From: Pseudomonas sp. Leaf48
GTDB lineage: Bacteria > Pseudomonadota > Gammaproteobacteria > Pseudomonadales > Pseudomonadaceae
DNA: 48,448 nt
Direction of reading: 5' to 3'
Assembly: GCF_001421885.1 (NCBI RefSeq)
Contig: NZ_LMLH01000015.1
Location: 27,991 to 76,438 of the forward strand
The number at the start of each line of letters is the position of its first letter. Position 1 is the first letter of the stretch. This document shows, piece after piece, positions 25,665-34,287 of this stretch. The notes under the pieces were generated by a model. It did no database searches, was not told the origin of the DNA, and saw only the letters and a list, made by a program, of their open reading frames with translations. The position numbers and the translations under genes were made by a program.

Positions 25665-25754
25665 TGTGGGAGCGGGCTTGCTCGCGAAGAGGCCATCAAA
25701 TTCAACAGTGATGGTGCATGACACACCGCTTTCGCGAGCAAGCCCGCTCCCACA
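25665..25754. repeat. REPIN between ydcV and patD
   Basis: TGTGGGAGCGGGCTTGCTCG and its inverted copy are spaced as in the other REPINs. Its position inside a same-strand gene series could separate or stabilise segments of the transcript. Confidence 0.9.
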
Positions 25755-25807
25755 GTTAGAGCCGGTTTCTACAGATAAAAATAAATAGTTTCGAAGAGGA
25801 CAATGCC

Positions 25808-27232
25808 ATGCAAACCCGACTCTTGATCAACGGCCAACTCCTTGATGGCGAAGGCCCCGCCCAACCGGTGTTCAACCCGGCACTGGGCAGTGTGCTGGTG
25901 GAAATCAACGAAGCCAGCGAAGCCCAGGTCGATGCCGCCGTGCGCGCTGCCGACGCCGCGTTCGACAGCTGGTCGCAGACCCCGCCTAAAGAACGTTCGC
26001 TGCTGCTACTCAATCTCGCCAACGTCATCGAAGCCCACGGAGAAGAGCTGGCCAAACTGGAATCGGACAACTGCGGCAAGCCCTACAGCGCCGCGTTGAA
26101 CGACGAGATCCCGGCGATTGCCGACGTGTTCCGCTTCTTCGCCGGCGCCAGCCGCTGCATGAGCGGTTCGGCCGGTGGCGAATACCTGCCTGGCCACACC
26201 TCGATGATCCGCCGCGATCCGGTGGGCGTGATCGCTTCCATCGCGCCCTGGAACTACCCGCTGATGATGGTTGCCTGGAAAATCGCCCCGGCCCTGGCCG
26301 CCGGTAATACCGTGGTGCTCAAGCCGTCGGAACAAACTCCGCTGACCGCCCTGCGTCTGGCCGAGCTGGCGTCAGAAATTTTCCCGGCCGGCGTGCTCAA
26401 CCTGGTATTCGGTCGCGGCCCTACCGTCGGCAGCCCGCTGGTGACCCATCCGAAAGTGCGCATGGTGTCCCTGACCGGTTCGATCGCCACCGGTTCGAAC
26501 ATCATTTCCAGCACTGCCGACAGCGTCAAGCGCATGCACATGGAACTGGGCGGCAAGGCTCCGGTGATCATCTTCGACGACGCCGACATCGACGCGGCAG
26601 TGGAAGGCATCCGCACCTTCGGTTTTTACAACGCCGGCCAAGACTGCACCGCCGCCTGCCGCATCTATGCGCAGGAAGGCATCTACGACAAGTTCCTCGA
26701 GAAACTCGGTGCCGCCGTCAGCAGCATCAAGCACGGCTTGCAGGATGACCCATCGACCGAACTCGGCCCACTGATCAGCGCACAGCACCGCGACCGCGTG
26801 GCCGGCTTTGTCGAGCGCGCCGTGGCCCAGCCGCACATCCGCCTGATCACCGGTGGCAAGGCGGTGGACGGCAACGGATTCTTCTTCGAGCCCACGGTGC
26901 TGGCCGACGCGCAGCAAGACGATGAAATTGTTCGTCGTGAAGTGTTTGGGCCAGTGGTGTCCGTCACCCGATTCACCGATGAAGCGCAGGTGCTGGGCTG
27001 GGCCAATGATTCGGACTACGGGCTCGCCTCGTCGGTGTGGACCTCAGATGTCGGCCGCGCCCATCGCCTGTCCGCGCGCTTGCAGTACGGCTGCACCTGG
27101 GTGAATACGCACTTCATGCTGGTCAGCGAAATGCCCCATGGCGGTCAGAAACTGTCCGGGTACGGGAAGGACATGTCGATGTATGGGTTGGAGGACTACA
27201 CCGTCGTGCGGCATGTGATGTTCAAGCACTAA
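25808..27232 (+). CDS. patD: Gamma-aminobutyraldehyde dehydrogenase PatD
   Basis: A 474-residue aldehyde dehydrogenase, the same length as E. coli PatD (YdcW), which oxidises 4-aminobutyraldehyde to GABA in putrescine breakdown. The catalytic Cys280 lies in [16 protein letters not shown]; the Glu in [10 protein letters not shown]; the nucleotide-binding region at [23 protein letters not shown] is close upstream of the ATG. It closes the ydcSTUV-patD order. A close paralogue sits at 19603, so the locus carries the enzyme twice, perhaps with different aldehyde preferences. Confidence 0.93.
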   Translation: MQTRLLINGQLLDGEGPAQPVFNPALGSVLVEINEASEAQVDAAVRAADAAFDSWSQTPPKERSLLLLNLANVIEAHGEELAKLESDNCGKPYSAALNDEIPAIADVFRFFAGASRCMSGSAGGEYLPGHTSMIRRDPVGVIASIAPWNYPLMMVAWKIAPALAAGNTVVLKPSEQTPLTALRLAELASEIFPAGVLNLVFGRGPTVGSPLVTHPKVRMVSLTGSIATGSNIISSTADSVKRMHMELGGKAPVIIFDDADIDAAVEGIRTFGFYNAGQDCTAACRIYAQEGIYDKFLEKLGAAVSSIKHGLQDDPSTELGPLISAQHRDRVAGFVERAVAQPHIRLITGGKAVDGNGFFFEPTVLADAQQDDEIVRREVFGPVVSVTRFTDEAQVLGWANDSDYGLASSVWTSDVGRAHRLSARLQYGCTWVNTHFMLVSEMPHGGQKLSGYGKDMSMYGLEDYTVVRHVMFKH

Positions 27233-27237
27233 AGGCA

Positions 27238-27302
27238 TCGCCAGCAGGCTGGCTCCCACAGTTTGGAATGCGTTTCCCTGTGGGAGCCAGCCTGCTGGCG
27301 AT
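27238..27302. repeat. REPIN, short form
   Basis: ATCGCCAGCAGGCTGGCTCC and its inverted copy GGAGCCAGCCTGCTGGCGAT form a tight hairpin pair with only 16 bp between arms (ending and beginning with CCCACA/TGTGGG). It begins 5 bp after the patD stop and may serve as a 3-prime stabiliser. Confidence 0.88.
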
Positions 27303-27565
27303 AGCGTCACCCCGGCTTCAAGGCAGAAGCCGGCACCAGGCGACGCCTGGAAGACAAAACAATAACCACCGCCCCCGAACGCTTCCAAAACTTTGCCCTG
27401 GTTTCGGACATCCTGAATCTGCCAGTTTTGCGCAGAGATCTCAATGAGTGCATTACCCTGCCCAGCGCATGGCCTTGGTAGGGAACAGCATCTGGCAACA
27501 CATCACTCCCCCACTTTCGCGCTCACCCCGCTAAAGTTTTCTACGCCTCTGCACACTTGAGTTGG
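27303..27565. other. Intergenic stretch with two perfect hairpins, no gene
   Basis: CCGGCTTC-AAGGCA-GAAGCCGG (27312-27333) and CCAGGCG-A-CGCCTGG (27336-27350) lie side by side, followed by AAGACAAAAC. A frame without a start codon stays open from 27305 to 27480 (it contains FALVSDILNLPVLRRDLNE); I see no support for calling it a gene. Nothing else was recognised up to the toxin-antitoxin promoter. Confidence 0.5.
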
Positions 27566-27618
27566 TTGACGAAAAGCGCGGGAGACCCTAGTGTGTTTAC
27601 GTAGTTTACAGCGTATAC
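27566..27618 (+). promoter_or_regulatory. Toxin-antitoxin promoter and direct-repeat operator
   Basis: TTGACG (27566-27571), a 17-bp spacer and TAGTGT (27589-27594) form a plausible sigma-70 promoter with a weak -10. Directly after it, GTTTAC, GTTTAC and GTATAC start at 27595, 27604 and 27613, an exact 9-bp step. Short direct repeats of this kind are typical operators for ribbon-helix-helix antitoxins that repress their own operon. The antitoxin ATG is 17 bp further on. Confidence 0.5.
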
Positions 27619-27635
27619 ACCCTAGGAGAGCCATC

Positions 27636-27884
27636 ATGGCTTCACCCGTTTTGTCCTTTCGCGTCGAAGAATTACTGGCTCAACAGCTCGATCAGCTAGC
27701 AGCCGCCACCGATCGCGACCGCCAATACCATCTCAAGCGTGCACTGGTTCGATATGTGGAAGCCGAGTCCTGGCATCTGCAAGCCATCAGCGACGGCATA
27801 ACCGATGCCGATGCCGGGAATCTCACCGATCTGGACGCCGTGAAGGCTAAGTGGGCAAAACGTGCCGAGCGTAGTACTGACTGA
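27636..27884 (+). CDS. Ribbon-helix-helix (CopG-like) antitoxin
   Basis: An 82-residue protein whose N-terminus VLSFRVEELLAQQLDQLAAAT has the beta-strand plus helix pattern of RHH DNA-binding antitoxins. The C-terminal part (about 45-82) is acidic then basic and would wrap the toxin. The ATG has AGGAG 7 bp upstream; an upstream in-frame start at 27591 would include the operator repeats. The toxin gene overlaps its end by 23 bp, so the two are translated together. It should neutralise the toxin and repress the operon. Confidence 0.85.
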   Translation: MASPVLSFRVEELLAQQLDQLAAATDRDRQYHLKRALVRYVEAESWHLQAISDGITDADAGNLTDLDAVKAKWAKRAERSTD

Positions 27885-28152
27885 AAAAGCTGAAAGCGAC
27901 CTCGATAACATCCATGAGCATTACCTGGGGATCGCTGGCGCACAGGCTGCCTTGGAAATCATCGCGACGATCCTGCAATCCTTTGAACTGCTCGAGCATT
28001 TTCCCGGCTCGGGCCGGCCGTCTGTGGTGCCTGATGTACGAGAGTTAGTGCTTGGCCGATATCCCTTCATCGCCCCTTATCGATTTGTCGAAGGCCAGGT
28101 ACAGGTGTTGCGAGTGCTGCATCAGCGCTCAGAACGCTCGCAGGATTGGTGA
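27862..28152 (+). CDS. ParE/RelE-family toxin
   Basis: A 96-residue protein with a GTG start inside the antitoxin gene. The pattern VVLTEKAESDLDNIHEHYL at the start, FPGSGRP in the middle and VRELVLGRYPFIAPYRF then VQVLRVLHQRSER at the end is that of the ParE/RelE superfamily. The ParE-like features (LGRYPFIAPY, conserved Arg near the end) suggest a gyrase poison rather than an mRNA interferase, but sequence alone does not settle it. Its stop codon overlaps a terminator used by the opposite strand. Confidence 0.87.
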   Translation: MPSVVLTEKAESDLDNIHEHYLGIAGAQAALEIIATILQSFELLEHFPGSGRPSVVPDVRELVLGRYPFIAPYRFVEGQVQVLRVLHQRSERSQDW

Positions 28153-28183
28153 AAAAAGGGCATCCCGCCCAAGCCGGATGCCC
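28152..28183 (-). terminator. Rho-independent terminator of the 61-codon gene
   Basis: On the minus strand GGGCATCC, a 10-nt loop, GGATGCCC and then TTTTTT. The stem is a perfect 8 bp. It starts 8 bp after the stop of the small gene and may also act weakly on the toxin transcript. Confidence 0.88.
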
Positions 28184-28191
28184 CGCCTCTT

Positions 28192-28377
28192 TCAGAACCG
28201 CGAAACACTCCTCATCGCATCCACCAGATAGCGCATGGCAATCCGGTCGCTTTCCGATAATTCGCGATATCGCTCCACCAGTTTCATTTCCTCGCTGTTG
28301 AGTCTGCGTCTGCGTCGCCCGGTACCCAGGCACGGAAAGATTCCCAACATTTCGGTGATGCCTTGTACTTTCGACAT
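28192..28377 (-). CDS. Small basic orphan protein, 61 residues
   Basis: Start and end are well supported: AAGGA lies 8 bp before the ATG, and a good terminator follows the stop. The protein has a Cys-Arg-rich N-terminal half (FPCLGTGRRRRRLN) and a helical C-terminal half (KLVERYRELSESDRIAMRYL). The latter resembles the tail of some XRE-type regulators, but no helix-turn-helix is present, so it could be a free-standing tail domain. It is convergent with the toxin gene. Function unknown. Confidence 0.65.
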   Translation of the reverse strand: MSKVQGITEMLGIFPCLGTGRRRRRLNSEEMKLVERYRELSESDRIAMRYLVDAMRSVSRF

Positions 28378-28810
28378 GGACGATGTCCTTCTCTATACGT
28401 CAAAGAAAACTGCTAAAAACCGAATCGCCCTATCTTTTTCAACTGACTCCCTGTTTCAGCTGCCTCCATGTGCCCACTGAACCGCACCGGCCTGAAGGGC
28501 ATAAACCGGTCATGAGCACAGAATAGGAATATTCCGCGCGCTGAAAAGCGGTTTTTAGAGTAATTAGTCGAAAAAAGCAGATATGCCCTGAAAATCAGAA
28601 AAGGCTGTGGGAAACATTTACCGACATGTCTTGTTTCATTGCCGGACTAGCGCCGTGCCATCAATCAATTTTGCTCTTCAAGCGAACGGTTTAAGCTATC
28701 CGGCATCTGTTTAAAGTCCGTTGCGTTTGGCCGAAGGCATGTCCGAACCGATATTTTTGATCCAGCACGTGCCAGGAACGGCGCGGGATTGTTAACGACA
28801 GGTTGTATTT
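28378..28810. other. Intergenic region upstream of opgD
   Basis: This 433-bp stretch carries the divergent promoters of the 61-codon gene and opgD. It is more AT-rich than its surroundings (for example 28560-28640). I find no convincing promoter consensus, open frame, RNA gene or repeat in it. Confidence 0.5.
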
Positions 28811-30439
28811 ATGCACCGCAGACATTTGCTCAAAGCCTCCATGGCCATCGCTGCCTACACCGGCTTGTCCGCCTCCGGCCTGCTGGCCGCCAATGCCTGG
28901 GCGGGCAGCGGGAGCACCGCCGATGGCGAGGCCACTGCGTTCGATTTCGAAGCGCTGAAACGCCAGGCCAAACAGCTTGCCAGCAACCGCTACCAGGACA
29001 CCAAGCAGGTGTTGCCGCCGACCCTGGCGACCATGACCCCGCAGAACTTCAACGCCATCCGCTATGACGGCAACCATTCACTGTGGAATGACCTGAACGG
29101 GCAGCTTGACGTGCAGTTCTTCCACGTCGGCATGGGGTTCAAGCAGCCGGTGCGCATGTACAGCGTCGACCCCAAGACCCGCCTGGCGCGCGAGGTGCAT
29201 TTCCGTCCGTCGCTGTTCAACTATGAAAACACCACCGTTGACACTACCCAGCTCAAGGGCGATCTGGGCTTCTCCGGCTTCAAGCTGTTCAAGGCTCCGG
29301 AACTGGACAAGCACGACGTCGTGTCTTTCCTCGGCGCCAGCTACTTCCGTGCAGTAGACGCCACCGGCCAGTACGGCTTGTCGGCCCGCGGCTTGGCCAT
29401 CGACACCTACGCCAGCAAGCGCGAAGAGTTTCCCGACTTCACCAAGTTCTGGTTCGAGACGCCAGACAAGGACAGCACCCGTTTCGTGGTCTATGCCCTG
29501 CTCGACTCGCCGAGCGCTACCGGCGCCTATCGCTTCGATATCGACTGCCAGGCCGAGCGCGTGGTGATGGAAGTCGACGCCCACGTCAACGCGCGTACCG
29601 CCATCGACCAGTTGGGCATTGCACCCATGACCAGCATGTTCAGTTGCGGCACCCATGAGCGCCGGATGTGCGACACCATTCACCCGCAGATCCATGACTC
29701 CGATCGCCTGGCCATGTGGCGCGGCAACGGCGAGTGGATCTGCCGTCCGCTGAACAACCCGGCCACCCTGCAATTCAACGCATTCGCCGACAAGGACCCG
29801 AAAGGTTTCGGCCTGGTGCAGACCGATCACGAGTTCGCCAGTTACCAGGACACCGTCGACTGGTACAGCCGCCGTCCGAGCCTGTGGGTCGAACCGACCA
29901 CAGCCTGGGGTGAAGGCTCGATCGACTTGCTGGAGATCCCCACCACCGGCGAGACCATGGACAACATCGTGGCCTTCTGGACGCCGAAAAAACCAGTGGC
30001 CGCCGGCGACTCGCTGAACTACGGCTACAAACTCTACTGGAGTGCCCTGCCCCCGGTCGGCACGCCACTTGCCCGGGTCCACGCGACCCGTTCAGGGATG
30101 GGCGGTTTCACTGAAGGCTGGGCACCGGGCGAGCATTACCCACCGGTCTGGGCCCGGCGTTTTGCCGTGGACTTCACCGGTGGCGGCCTGGATCGCTTGC
30201 CTGAAGGCACAGGCATCGAGCCCGTGGTCACCTGCTCGAACGGCGAGGTCAAGGATTTCAGCATTCTCAAGCTCGACGACATCAAGGGCTACCGCATCCT
30301 GTTCGACTGGTACCCGACCAATGACAGCGTCGCGCCGGTAGAACTGCGTCTGTTCATTCGCACTAACGATCGCACGCTCAGTGAAACCTGGTTGTACCAG
30401 TACTTCCCGCCTGCGCCGGACAAGCGCAAATACCCCTGA
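28811..30439 (+). CDS. opgD: Periplasmic glucan biosynthesis protein OpgD
   Basis: A 542-residue periplasmic protein of the OpgG/OpgD (MdoG) family, acting on the beta-glucan backbone of osmoregulated periplasmic glucans. The twin-arginine signal [20 protein letters not shown] directs Tat export, which is a hallmark of OpgD rather than OpgG. Family segments include [43 protein letters not shown] and [14 protein letters not shown]. coli OpgD has been shown to be a beta-1,2-glucanase (family GH186). The RBS is weak (CAGG). It stands alone, with no opgGH nearby. A REPIN follows. Confidence 0.93.
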   Translation: MHRRHLLKASMAIAAYTGLSASGLLAANAWAGSGSTADGEATAFDFEALKRQAKQLASNRYQDTKQVLPPTLATMTPQNFNAIRYDGNHSLWNDLNGQLDVQFFHVGMGFKQPVRMYSVDPKTRLAREVHFRPSLFNYENTTVDTTQLKGDLGFSGFKLFKAPELDKHDVVSFLGASYFRAVDATGQYGLSARGLAIDTYASKREEFPDFTKFWFETPDKDSTRFVVYALLDSPSATGAYRFDIDCQAERVVMEVDAHVNARTAIDQLGIAPMTSMFSCGTHERRMCDTIHPQIHDSDRLAMWRGNGEWICRPLNNPATLQFNAFADKDPKGFGLVQTDHEFASYQDTVDWYSRRPSLWVEPTTAWGEGSIDLLEIPTTGETMDNIVAFWTPKKPVAAGDSLNYGYKLYWSALPPVGTPLARVHATRSGMGGFTEGWAPGEHYPPVWARRFAVDFTGGGLDRLPEGTGIEPVVTCSNGEVKDFSILKLDDIKGYRILFDWYPTNDSVAPVELRLFIRTNDRTLSETWLYQYFPPAPDKRKYP

Positions 30440-30450
30440 CATGCCCACAC

Positions 30451-30539
30451 TGTAGGAGCCGGCTTGCTGGCGATGACGATCTATCAGACAGGATTGATGT
30501 GACTGATGCTCCGCTATCGCCAGCAAGCCGGCTCCCACG
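30451..30539. repeat. REPIN, GGCTTGCTGGCG type
   Basis: TGTAGGAGCCGGCTTGCTGG and the inverted copy CCAGCAAGCCGGCTCCCACG are about 45 bp apart internally. This is the sequence type of the single REP after prfB. It lies 11 bp after opgD. Confidence 0.9.
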
Positions 30540-30563
30540 CCTGGAGATGCGCATTAGCCACCA

Positions 30564-30608
30564 TTCGGTTTTCCGAACGCGACTTGTCGGTCGGTTCGGT
30601 TAACCGGA
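30564..30608 (+). promoter_or_regulatory. Two AauR-type boxes upstream of aatJ
   Basis: TTCGGTTTTCCGAA (30564-30577) is an exact TTCGG-N4-CCGAA palindrome, the binding motif reported for AauR in P. putida. A second, TTCGGTTAACCGGA (30595-30608), differs at one position. The centres are 31 bp apart, about three helical turns. They lie 75-120 bp upstream of the sigma-54 promoter, a usual enhancer distance. Confidence 0.85.
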
Positions 30609-30684
30609 TGTTTCCCTCACAACATCAACGCCACAAATATTTAATTTCCTTATAAATCAACGACTTGATCATTATGGACTGGTC

Positions 30685-30700
30685 TGGCACGAGTCATGCT
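30685..30700 (+). promoter_or_regulatory. Sigma-54 promoter of aatJQMP
   Basis: TGGCACGAGTCATGCT fits the -24/-12 consensus TGGCACG-N4-TTGCA with one clear mismatch; GG and GC are separated by the required 10 bp. The activator boxes upstream and the sigma-54 activator gene aauR downstream of the operon support it. The aatJ start is about 115 bp further on. Confidence 0.85.
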
Positions 30701-30816
30701 CTACACTCTTCGACGAATGTCCTTTGCGCTCGCTCATCGTGGCGCTCAGGTGTTTTGCAGCACAAAAAGGGCCGATGAACTGGCTCCATAAAAAAAACAA
30801 AGTCGAGGAAAATTTG

Positions 30817-31731
30817 ATGCGCATCGTTCCCCATATCCTGGGCGCAGCCATTGCTGCCGCTCTGATCAGCACGCCAGTTTTCGCAGCCGAACTGACCGGC
30901 ACCCTGAAGAAGATCAAAGAATCCGGTGTCATTACCCTCGGACACCGTGACGCTTCCATTCCTTTCTCTTACATCGCTGATGCTTCCGGCAAGCCGGTCG
31001 GCTACTCCCACGACATTCAGCTCAAAGTCGTCGAAGCACTGAAAAAAGACCTGGACCTGCCCAATCTCCAGGTCAAGTACAACCTGGTCACCTCGCAAAC
31101 CCGTATCCCGCTGGTACAGAACGGCACCGTTGACCTTGAGTGCGGTTCCACCACCAACAACGTCGAGCGTCAGCAGCAAGTTGACTTCTCTGTCGGCATC
31201 TTCGAAATCGGTACTCGCCTGCTGTCCAAAAAGGACTCCAAGTACAAGGATTTCGAGGACCTCAAAGGCAAGAACGTCGTGACCACCGCCGGCACCACGT
31301 CCGAGCGCATCCTCAAGGCGATGAACGCCGACAAGCAGATGGGCATGAACGTGATCTCCGCCAAAGACCACGGCGAATCCTTCCAGATGCTGGAAACTGG
31401 CCGCGCAGTGGCCTTCATGATGGATGACGCCCTGCTGGCCGGTGAAGCCGCCAAGGCCAAGAAAGCCGATGACTGGGCCGTGACCGGTACTCCACAGTCC
31501 TACGAAATCTACGGCTGCATGGTGCGCAAAGGCGACGAGCCGTTCAAAAAGGCCGTGGATGACGCCATCAAGGCAACTTACGCATCGGGCGAGATCAACA
31601 AGATCTACGAAAAATGGTTCATGCAGCCGATTCCGCCAAAGGGCCTGAACCTGATGTTCCCGATGAGCGACGAGCTCAAGGCCCTGATCGCCAATCCGAC
31701 CGACAAAGCGGCTGACGACAAGAAATCCTGA
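30817..31731 (+). CDS. aatJ: Glutamate/aspartate periplasmic binding protein AatJ
   Basis: A 304-residue periplasmic binding protein (family 3, GltI type). The signal peptide MRIVPHILGAAIAAALISTP is cleaved near VFA-AE. Ligand-binding segments include ITLGHRDASIPFSYI, SQTRIPLVQNGTVDLECGS and TAGTTSERILKA. GAGG 9 bp upstream fixes the ATG at 30817, not the in-frame one at 30724. It captures acidic amino acids (Glu, Asp and probably Gln/Asn) for the AatQMP transporter. Expression should depend on AauR, sigma-54 and the boxes upstream. A long hairpin follows the stop. Confidence 0.93.
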   Translation: MRIVPHILGAAIAAALISTPVFAAELTGTLKKIKESGVITLGHRDASIPFSYIADASGKPVGYSHDIQLKVVEALKKDLDLPNLQVKYNLVTSQTRIPLVQNGTVDLECGSTTNNVERQQQVDFSVGIFEIGTRLLSKKDSKYKDFEDLKGKNVVTTAGTTSERILKAMNADKQMGMNVISAKDHGESFQMLETGRAVAFMMDDALLAGEAAKAKKADDWAVTGTPQSYEIYGCMVRKGDEPFKKAVDDAIKATYASGEINKIYEKWFMQPIPPKGLNLMFPMSDELKALIANPTDKAADDKKS

Positions 31732-31746
31732 TTTCTGACTAACCTT

Positions 31747-31778
31747 ATCCCTGAGAGGGTCGTTGCCCTCTCAGGGAT
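31747..31778 (+). other. 13-bp perfect hairpin between aatJ and aatQ
   Basis: ATCCCTGAGAGGG, the loop TCGTTG, then CCCTCTCAGGGAT. No T-tract follows immediately, so it is more likely an RNA 3-prime stabiliser or partial terminator giving excess binding protein over permease. The gap continues 144 bp to aatQ without any gene. Confidence 0.85.
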
Positions 31779-31922
31779 CGCACTCCCTGCTGGCATTTTT
31801 GGAAAAACTCGAACCGGTGGCTGTCGAGCCGAGCGCGTGTGCCTGACTCTCGAGGTCGGGCGGGAACGGAGCTTCCCCCAAGCGGGCATTTGTACATCGA
31901 TCGAATCCGAGGGGAGACCCTA

Positions 31923-32669
31923 ATGAATTACAACTGGGACTGGAGCGTGTTCTTCAAGTCCACCGGCGTGGGCAGCGAGACCTATCTCGACTGGTACGTG
32001 TCCGGTCTGGCCTGGACCATCGGCATCGCCATCGCGGCGTGGATCATCGCCCTGACACTGGGCTCGATCCTGGGCGTCATGCGTACCGTGCCGAATCGCA
32101 TCGTATCGGGCATCGCCACCTGCTACGTCGAACTCTTCCGTAACGTGCCGCTGCTGGTTCAGCTGTTCATCTGGTACTTCCTGGTACCCGACCTGCTGCC
32201 GGCGGACCTGCAGGAGTGGTACAAGCAGGATCTGAACCCGACCACCTCGGCCTTCCTCAGCGTCGTCGTGTGCCTGGGCCTGTTCACCACCGCCCGGGTT
32301 TGCGAACAGGTGCGCACCGGTATCCAGGCCCTGCCCAAGGGTCAGGAATCCGCGGCCCGCGCCATGGGTTTCAAACTGCCGCAGATCTACTGGAACGTGC
32401 TGCTGCCCCAGGCCTACCGGATCATCATTCCGCCGCTTACCTCGGAATTCCTCAACGTCTTCAAGAACACCTCCGTGGCCTCGCTGATCGGCCTGATGGA
32501 GCTGCTCGCGCAGACCAAACAGACCGCCGAGTTCTCCGCAAACCTGTTCGAAGCCTTTACCCTGGCCACGCTAATCTACTTCACCCTGAACATGAGCCTG
32601 ATGTTGCTGATGCGCCTGGTCGAGAAGAAAGTCGCCGTACCGGGCCTGATCTCCGTAGGGGGTAAATGA
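31923..32669 (+). CDS. aatQ: Acidic amino acid ABC permease AatQ (GltJ-like)
   Basis: A 248-residue inner-membrane permease of the polar amino acid (HisMQ) family with about five membrane segments, the first at about 27-50 (LAWTIGIAIAAWIIALTLGS). The ATPase-contact loop is ESAARAMGFKLPQIYWNVLLP. GGGGAG just upstream supports the ATG at 31923 rather than 31839. Its stop overlaps the aatM start region, so the two are coupled. In other naming it is GltJ; the Q/M letters follow my memory of the Pseudomonas names. Confidence 0.9.
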   Translation: MNYNWDWSVFFKSTGVGSETYLDWYVSGLAWTIGIAIAAWIIALTLGSILGVMRTVPNRIVSGIATCYVELFRNVPLLVQLFIWYFLVPDLLPADLQEWYKQDLNPTTSAFLSVVVCLGLFTTARVCEQVRTGIQALPKGQESAARAMGFKLPQIYWNVLLPQAYRIIIPPLTSEFLNVFKNTSVASLIGLMELLAQTKQTAEFSANLFEAFTLATLIYFTLNMSLMLLMRLVEKKVAVPGLISVGGK

Positions 32670-33340
32670 TGGAATTCGACTTCTCGGGCATCATCCCGTC
32701 CCTGCCGGGCCTGTGGAACGGCATGGTCATGACCCTGAAACTGATGGCCATGGGCGTGATCGGTGGGATCATCCTCGGCACCATCCTGGCGCTGTGCCGC
32801 CTGTCCCACAACAAACTGCTGTCGAACCTCGCTGGCGCCTACGTCAACTACTTCCGCTCGATCCCGTTGCTGCTGGTCATCACCTGGTTCTACCTGGCGG
32901 TGCCGTTCGTACTGCGCTGGATCACCGGCGAAGACACGCCGATCGGCGCGTTCGCCTCCTGCATCGTGGCCTTCATGATGTTCGAAGCGGCGTACTTCTG
33001 CGAAATCGTCCGTGCCGGTGTGCAGTCGATTCCCAAGGGCCAGATGGGCGCTGCCCAGGCGCTGGGCATGACTTACGGCCAGATGATGCGCCTGATCATC
33101 CTGCCGCAAGCGTTCCGCAAGATGACCCCGCTGTTGCTGCAGCAGAGCATCATCCTGTTTCAGGACACCTCGCTGGTCTACGCGGTCGGTCTGGTGGACT
33201 TCCTCAATGCTTCGCGCGCCAGTGGCGACATCATTGGCCGCTCCAATGAGTTCCTGATCTTCGCAGGTCTCGTGTACTTCATTATCAGCTTTTCCGCCTC
33301 GCTGCTGGTCAAGCGTCTGCAAAAAAGGTTCGCCGTATGA
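32669..33340 (+). CDS. aatM: Acidic amino acid ABC permease AatM (GltK-like)
   Basis: A 223-residue inner-membrane permease, partner of AatQ. The ATG at 32669 lies 6 bp after AGGGGG; a start 3 bp earlier (32666) would leave too short a spacer. Membrane segments include [20 protein letters not shown] at about 17-40. The contact loop is [21 protein letters not shown]. It overlaps aatP by 4 bp. Confidence 0.9.
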   Translation: MEFDFSGIIPSLPGLWNGMVMTLKLMAMGVIGGIILGTILALCRLSHNKLLSNLAGAYVNYFRSIPLLLVITWFYLAVPFVLRWITGEDTPIGAFASCIVAFMMFEAAYFCEIVRAGVQSIPKGQMGAAQALGMTYGQMMRLIILPQAFRKMTPLLLQQSIILFQDTSLVYAVGLVDFLNASRASGDIIGRSNEFLIFAGLVYFIISFSASLLVKRLQKRFAV

Positions 33341-34071
33341 TCTCTATCAAAAGCATCAACAAGTGGTATGGGGACTTCCAGGTACTGACTGATTGCAGCA
33401 CCGAGGTCAAAAAAGGCGAAGTGATTGTGGTGTGCGGGCCATCCGGTTCCGGCAAATCGACCCTGATCAAGTGCGTCAACGCCCTGGAACCGTTCCAGAA
33501 GGGCGACATCGTGGTCGACGGCACGTCCATTGCCGACCCGAAGACCAACCTGCCGAAACTGCGTTCGCGTGTTGGCATGGTGTTCCAGCACTTCGAACTG
33601 TTCCCGCACCTGACCATCACCGAAAACCTGACCATCGCGCAGATCAAGGTGTTGGGCCGCAGCAAGGAAGAAGCCACCAAGAAAGGCCTGCAACTGCTTG
33701 AGCGCGTCGGTCTCTCGGCTCACGCCCATAAGCACCCGGGCCAGCTTTCCGGTGGTCAGCAGCAGCGTGTGGCGATTGCCCGTGCGCTGGCGATGGACCC
33801 GATCGTCATGCTGTTCGACGAACCGACCTCGGCGCTGGACCCGGAAATGGTCAACGAAGTACTCGACGTGATGGTGCAACTGGCCCACGAAGGCATGACC
33901 ATGATGTGCGTGACCCACGAAATGGGCTTCGCCCGCAAAGTGGCCGACCGCGTGATCTTCATGGACGCCGGCAAGATCATCGAAGACTGCCCGAAAGAGG
34001 AGTTCTTCGGCGACATCAACGCCCGCGCAGAACGTACCCAGCACTTCCTCAACAAAATCCTGCAGCACTAA
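33337..34071 (+). CDS. aatP: Acidic amino acid ABC ATPase AatP (GltL-like)
   Basis: A 244-residue cytoplasmic ATPase. Walker A is [12 protein letters not shown], signature [15 protein letters not shown], Walker [15 protein letters not shown], and switch His in [16 protein letters not shown]. It completes the AatJQMP importer of glutamate and aspartate. The operon ends with a repeat element (34089-34225), after which the sensor kinase gene starts on the same strand. Confidence 0.93.
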   Translation: MISIKSINKWYGDFQVLTDCSTEVKKGEVIVVCGPSGSGKSTLIKCVNALEPFQKGDIVVDGTSIADPKTNLPKLRSRVGMVFQHFELFPHLTITENLTIAQIKVLGRSKEEATKKGLQLLERVGLSAHAHKHPGQLSGGQQQRVAIARALAMDPIVMLFDEPTSALDPEMVNEVLDVMVQLAHEGMTMMCVTHEMGFARKVADRVIFMDAGKIIEDCPKEEFFGDINARAERTQHFLNKILQH

Positions 34072-34088
34072 GCAAACACCGCTCCCCC

Positions 34089-34225
34089 TGTGGGAGCGGG
34101 CTTCTGTGGCGAGGGGGCTTGCCCCCGTTGGGTCGCGAAGCGGCCCCGGCATTTTATAGTCAGACCGCATGCAATGGGTTTACGACTGCTTCGCAGCCGA
34201 ACGGGGGCAAGCCCCCTCGCCACAA
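34089..34225. repeat. Repeat of the GTGGCGAGGGGGCTTG type
   Basis: TGTGGCGAGGGGGCTTGCCC (from 34105), a centre with GTCGCGAAGCGGCCCC, and the inverted end GGGGGCAAGCCCCCTCGCCA (to about 34225). A REP-like TGTGGGAGCGGGCTT precedes it. The same core occurs in the arrays at 4998-5242 and 37880-38093. Confidence 0.88.
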
Positions 34226-34287
34226 AGTTCACCCCACACCAGTGGTTATTCACGATCAAGTGTTGTGGTTGACCCAAGGCATCTGTG

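Noticed and set aside
27305..27480. Open frame containing FALVSDILNLPVLRRDLNE
   Set aside because: There is no ATG and no RBS, and it runs through two hairpins. It may be a gene remnant, but that cannot be shown from this sequence.
28192..28480. Plus-strand small frame at 28235-28480
   Set aside because: It overlaps the better supported minus-strand 61-codon gene and has no RBS.
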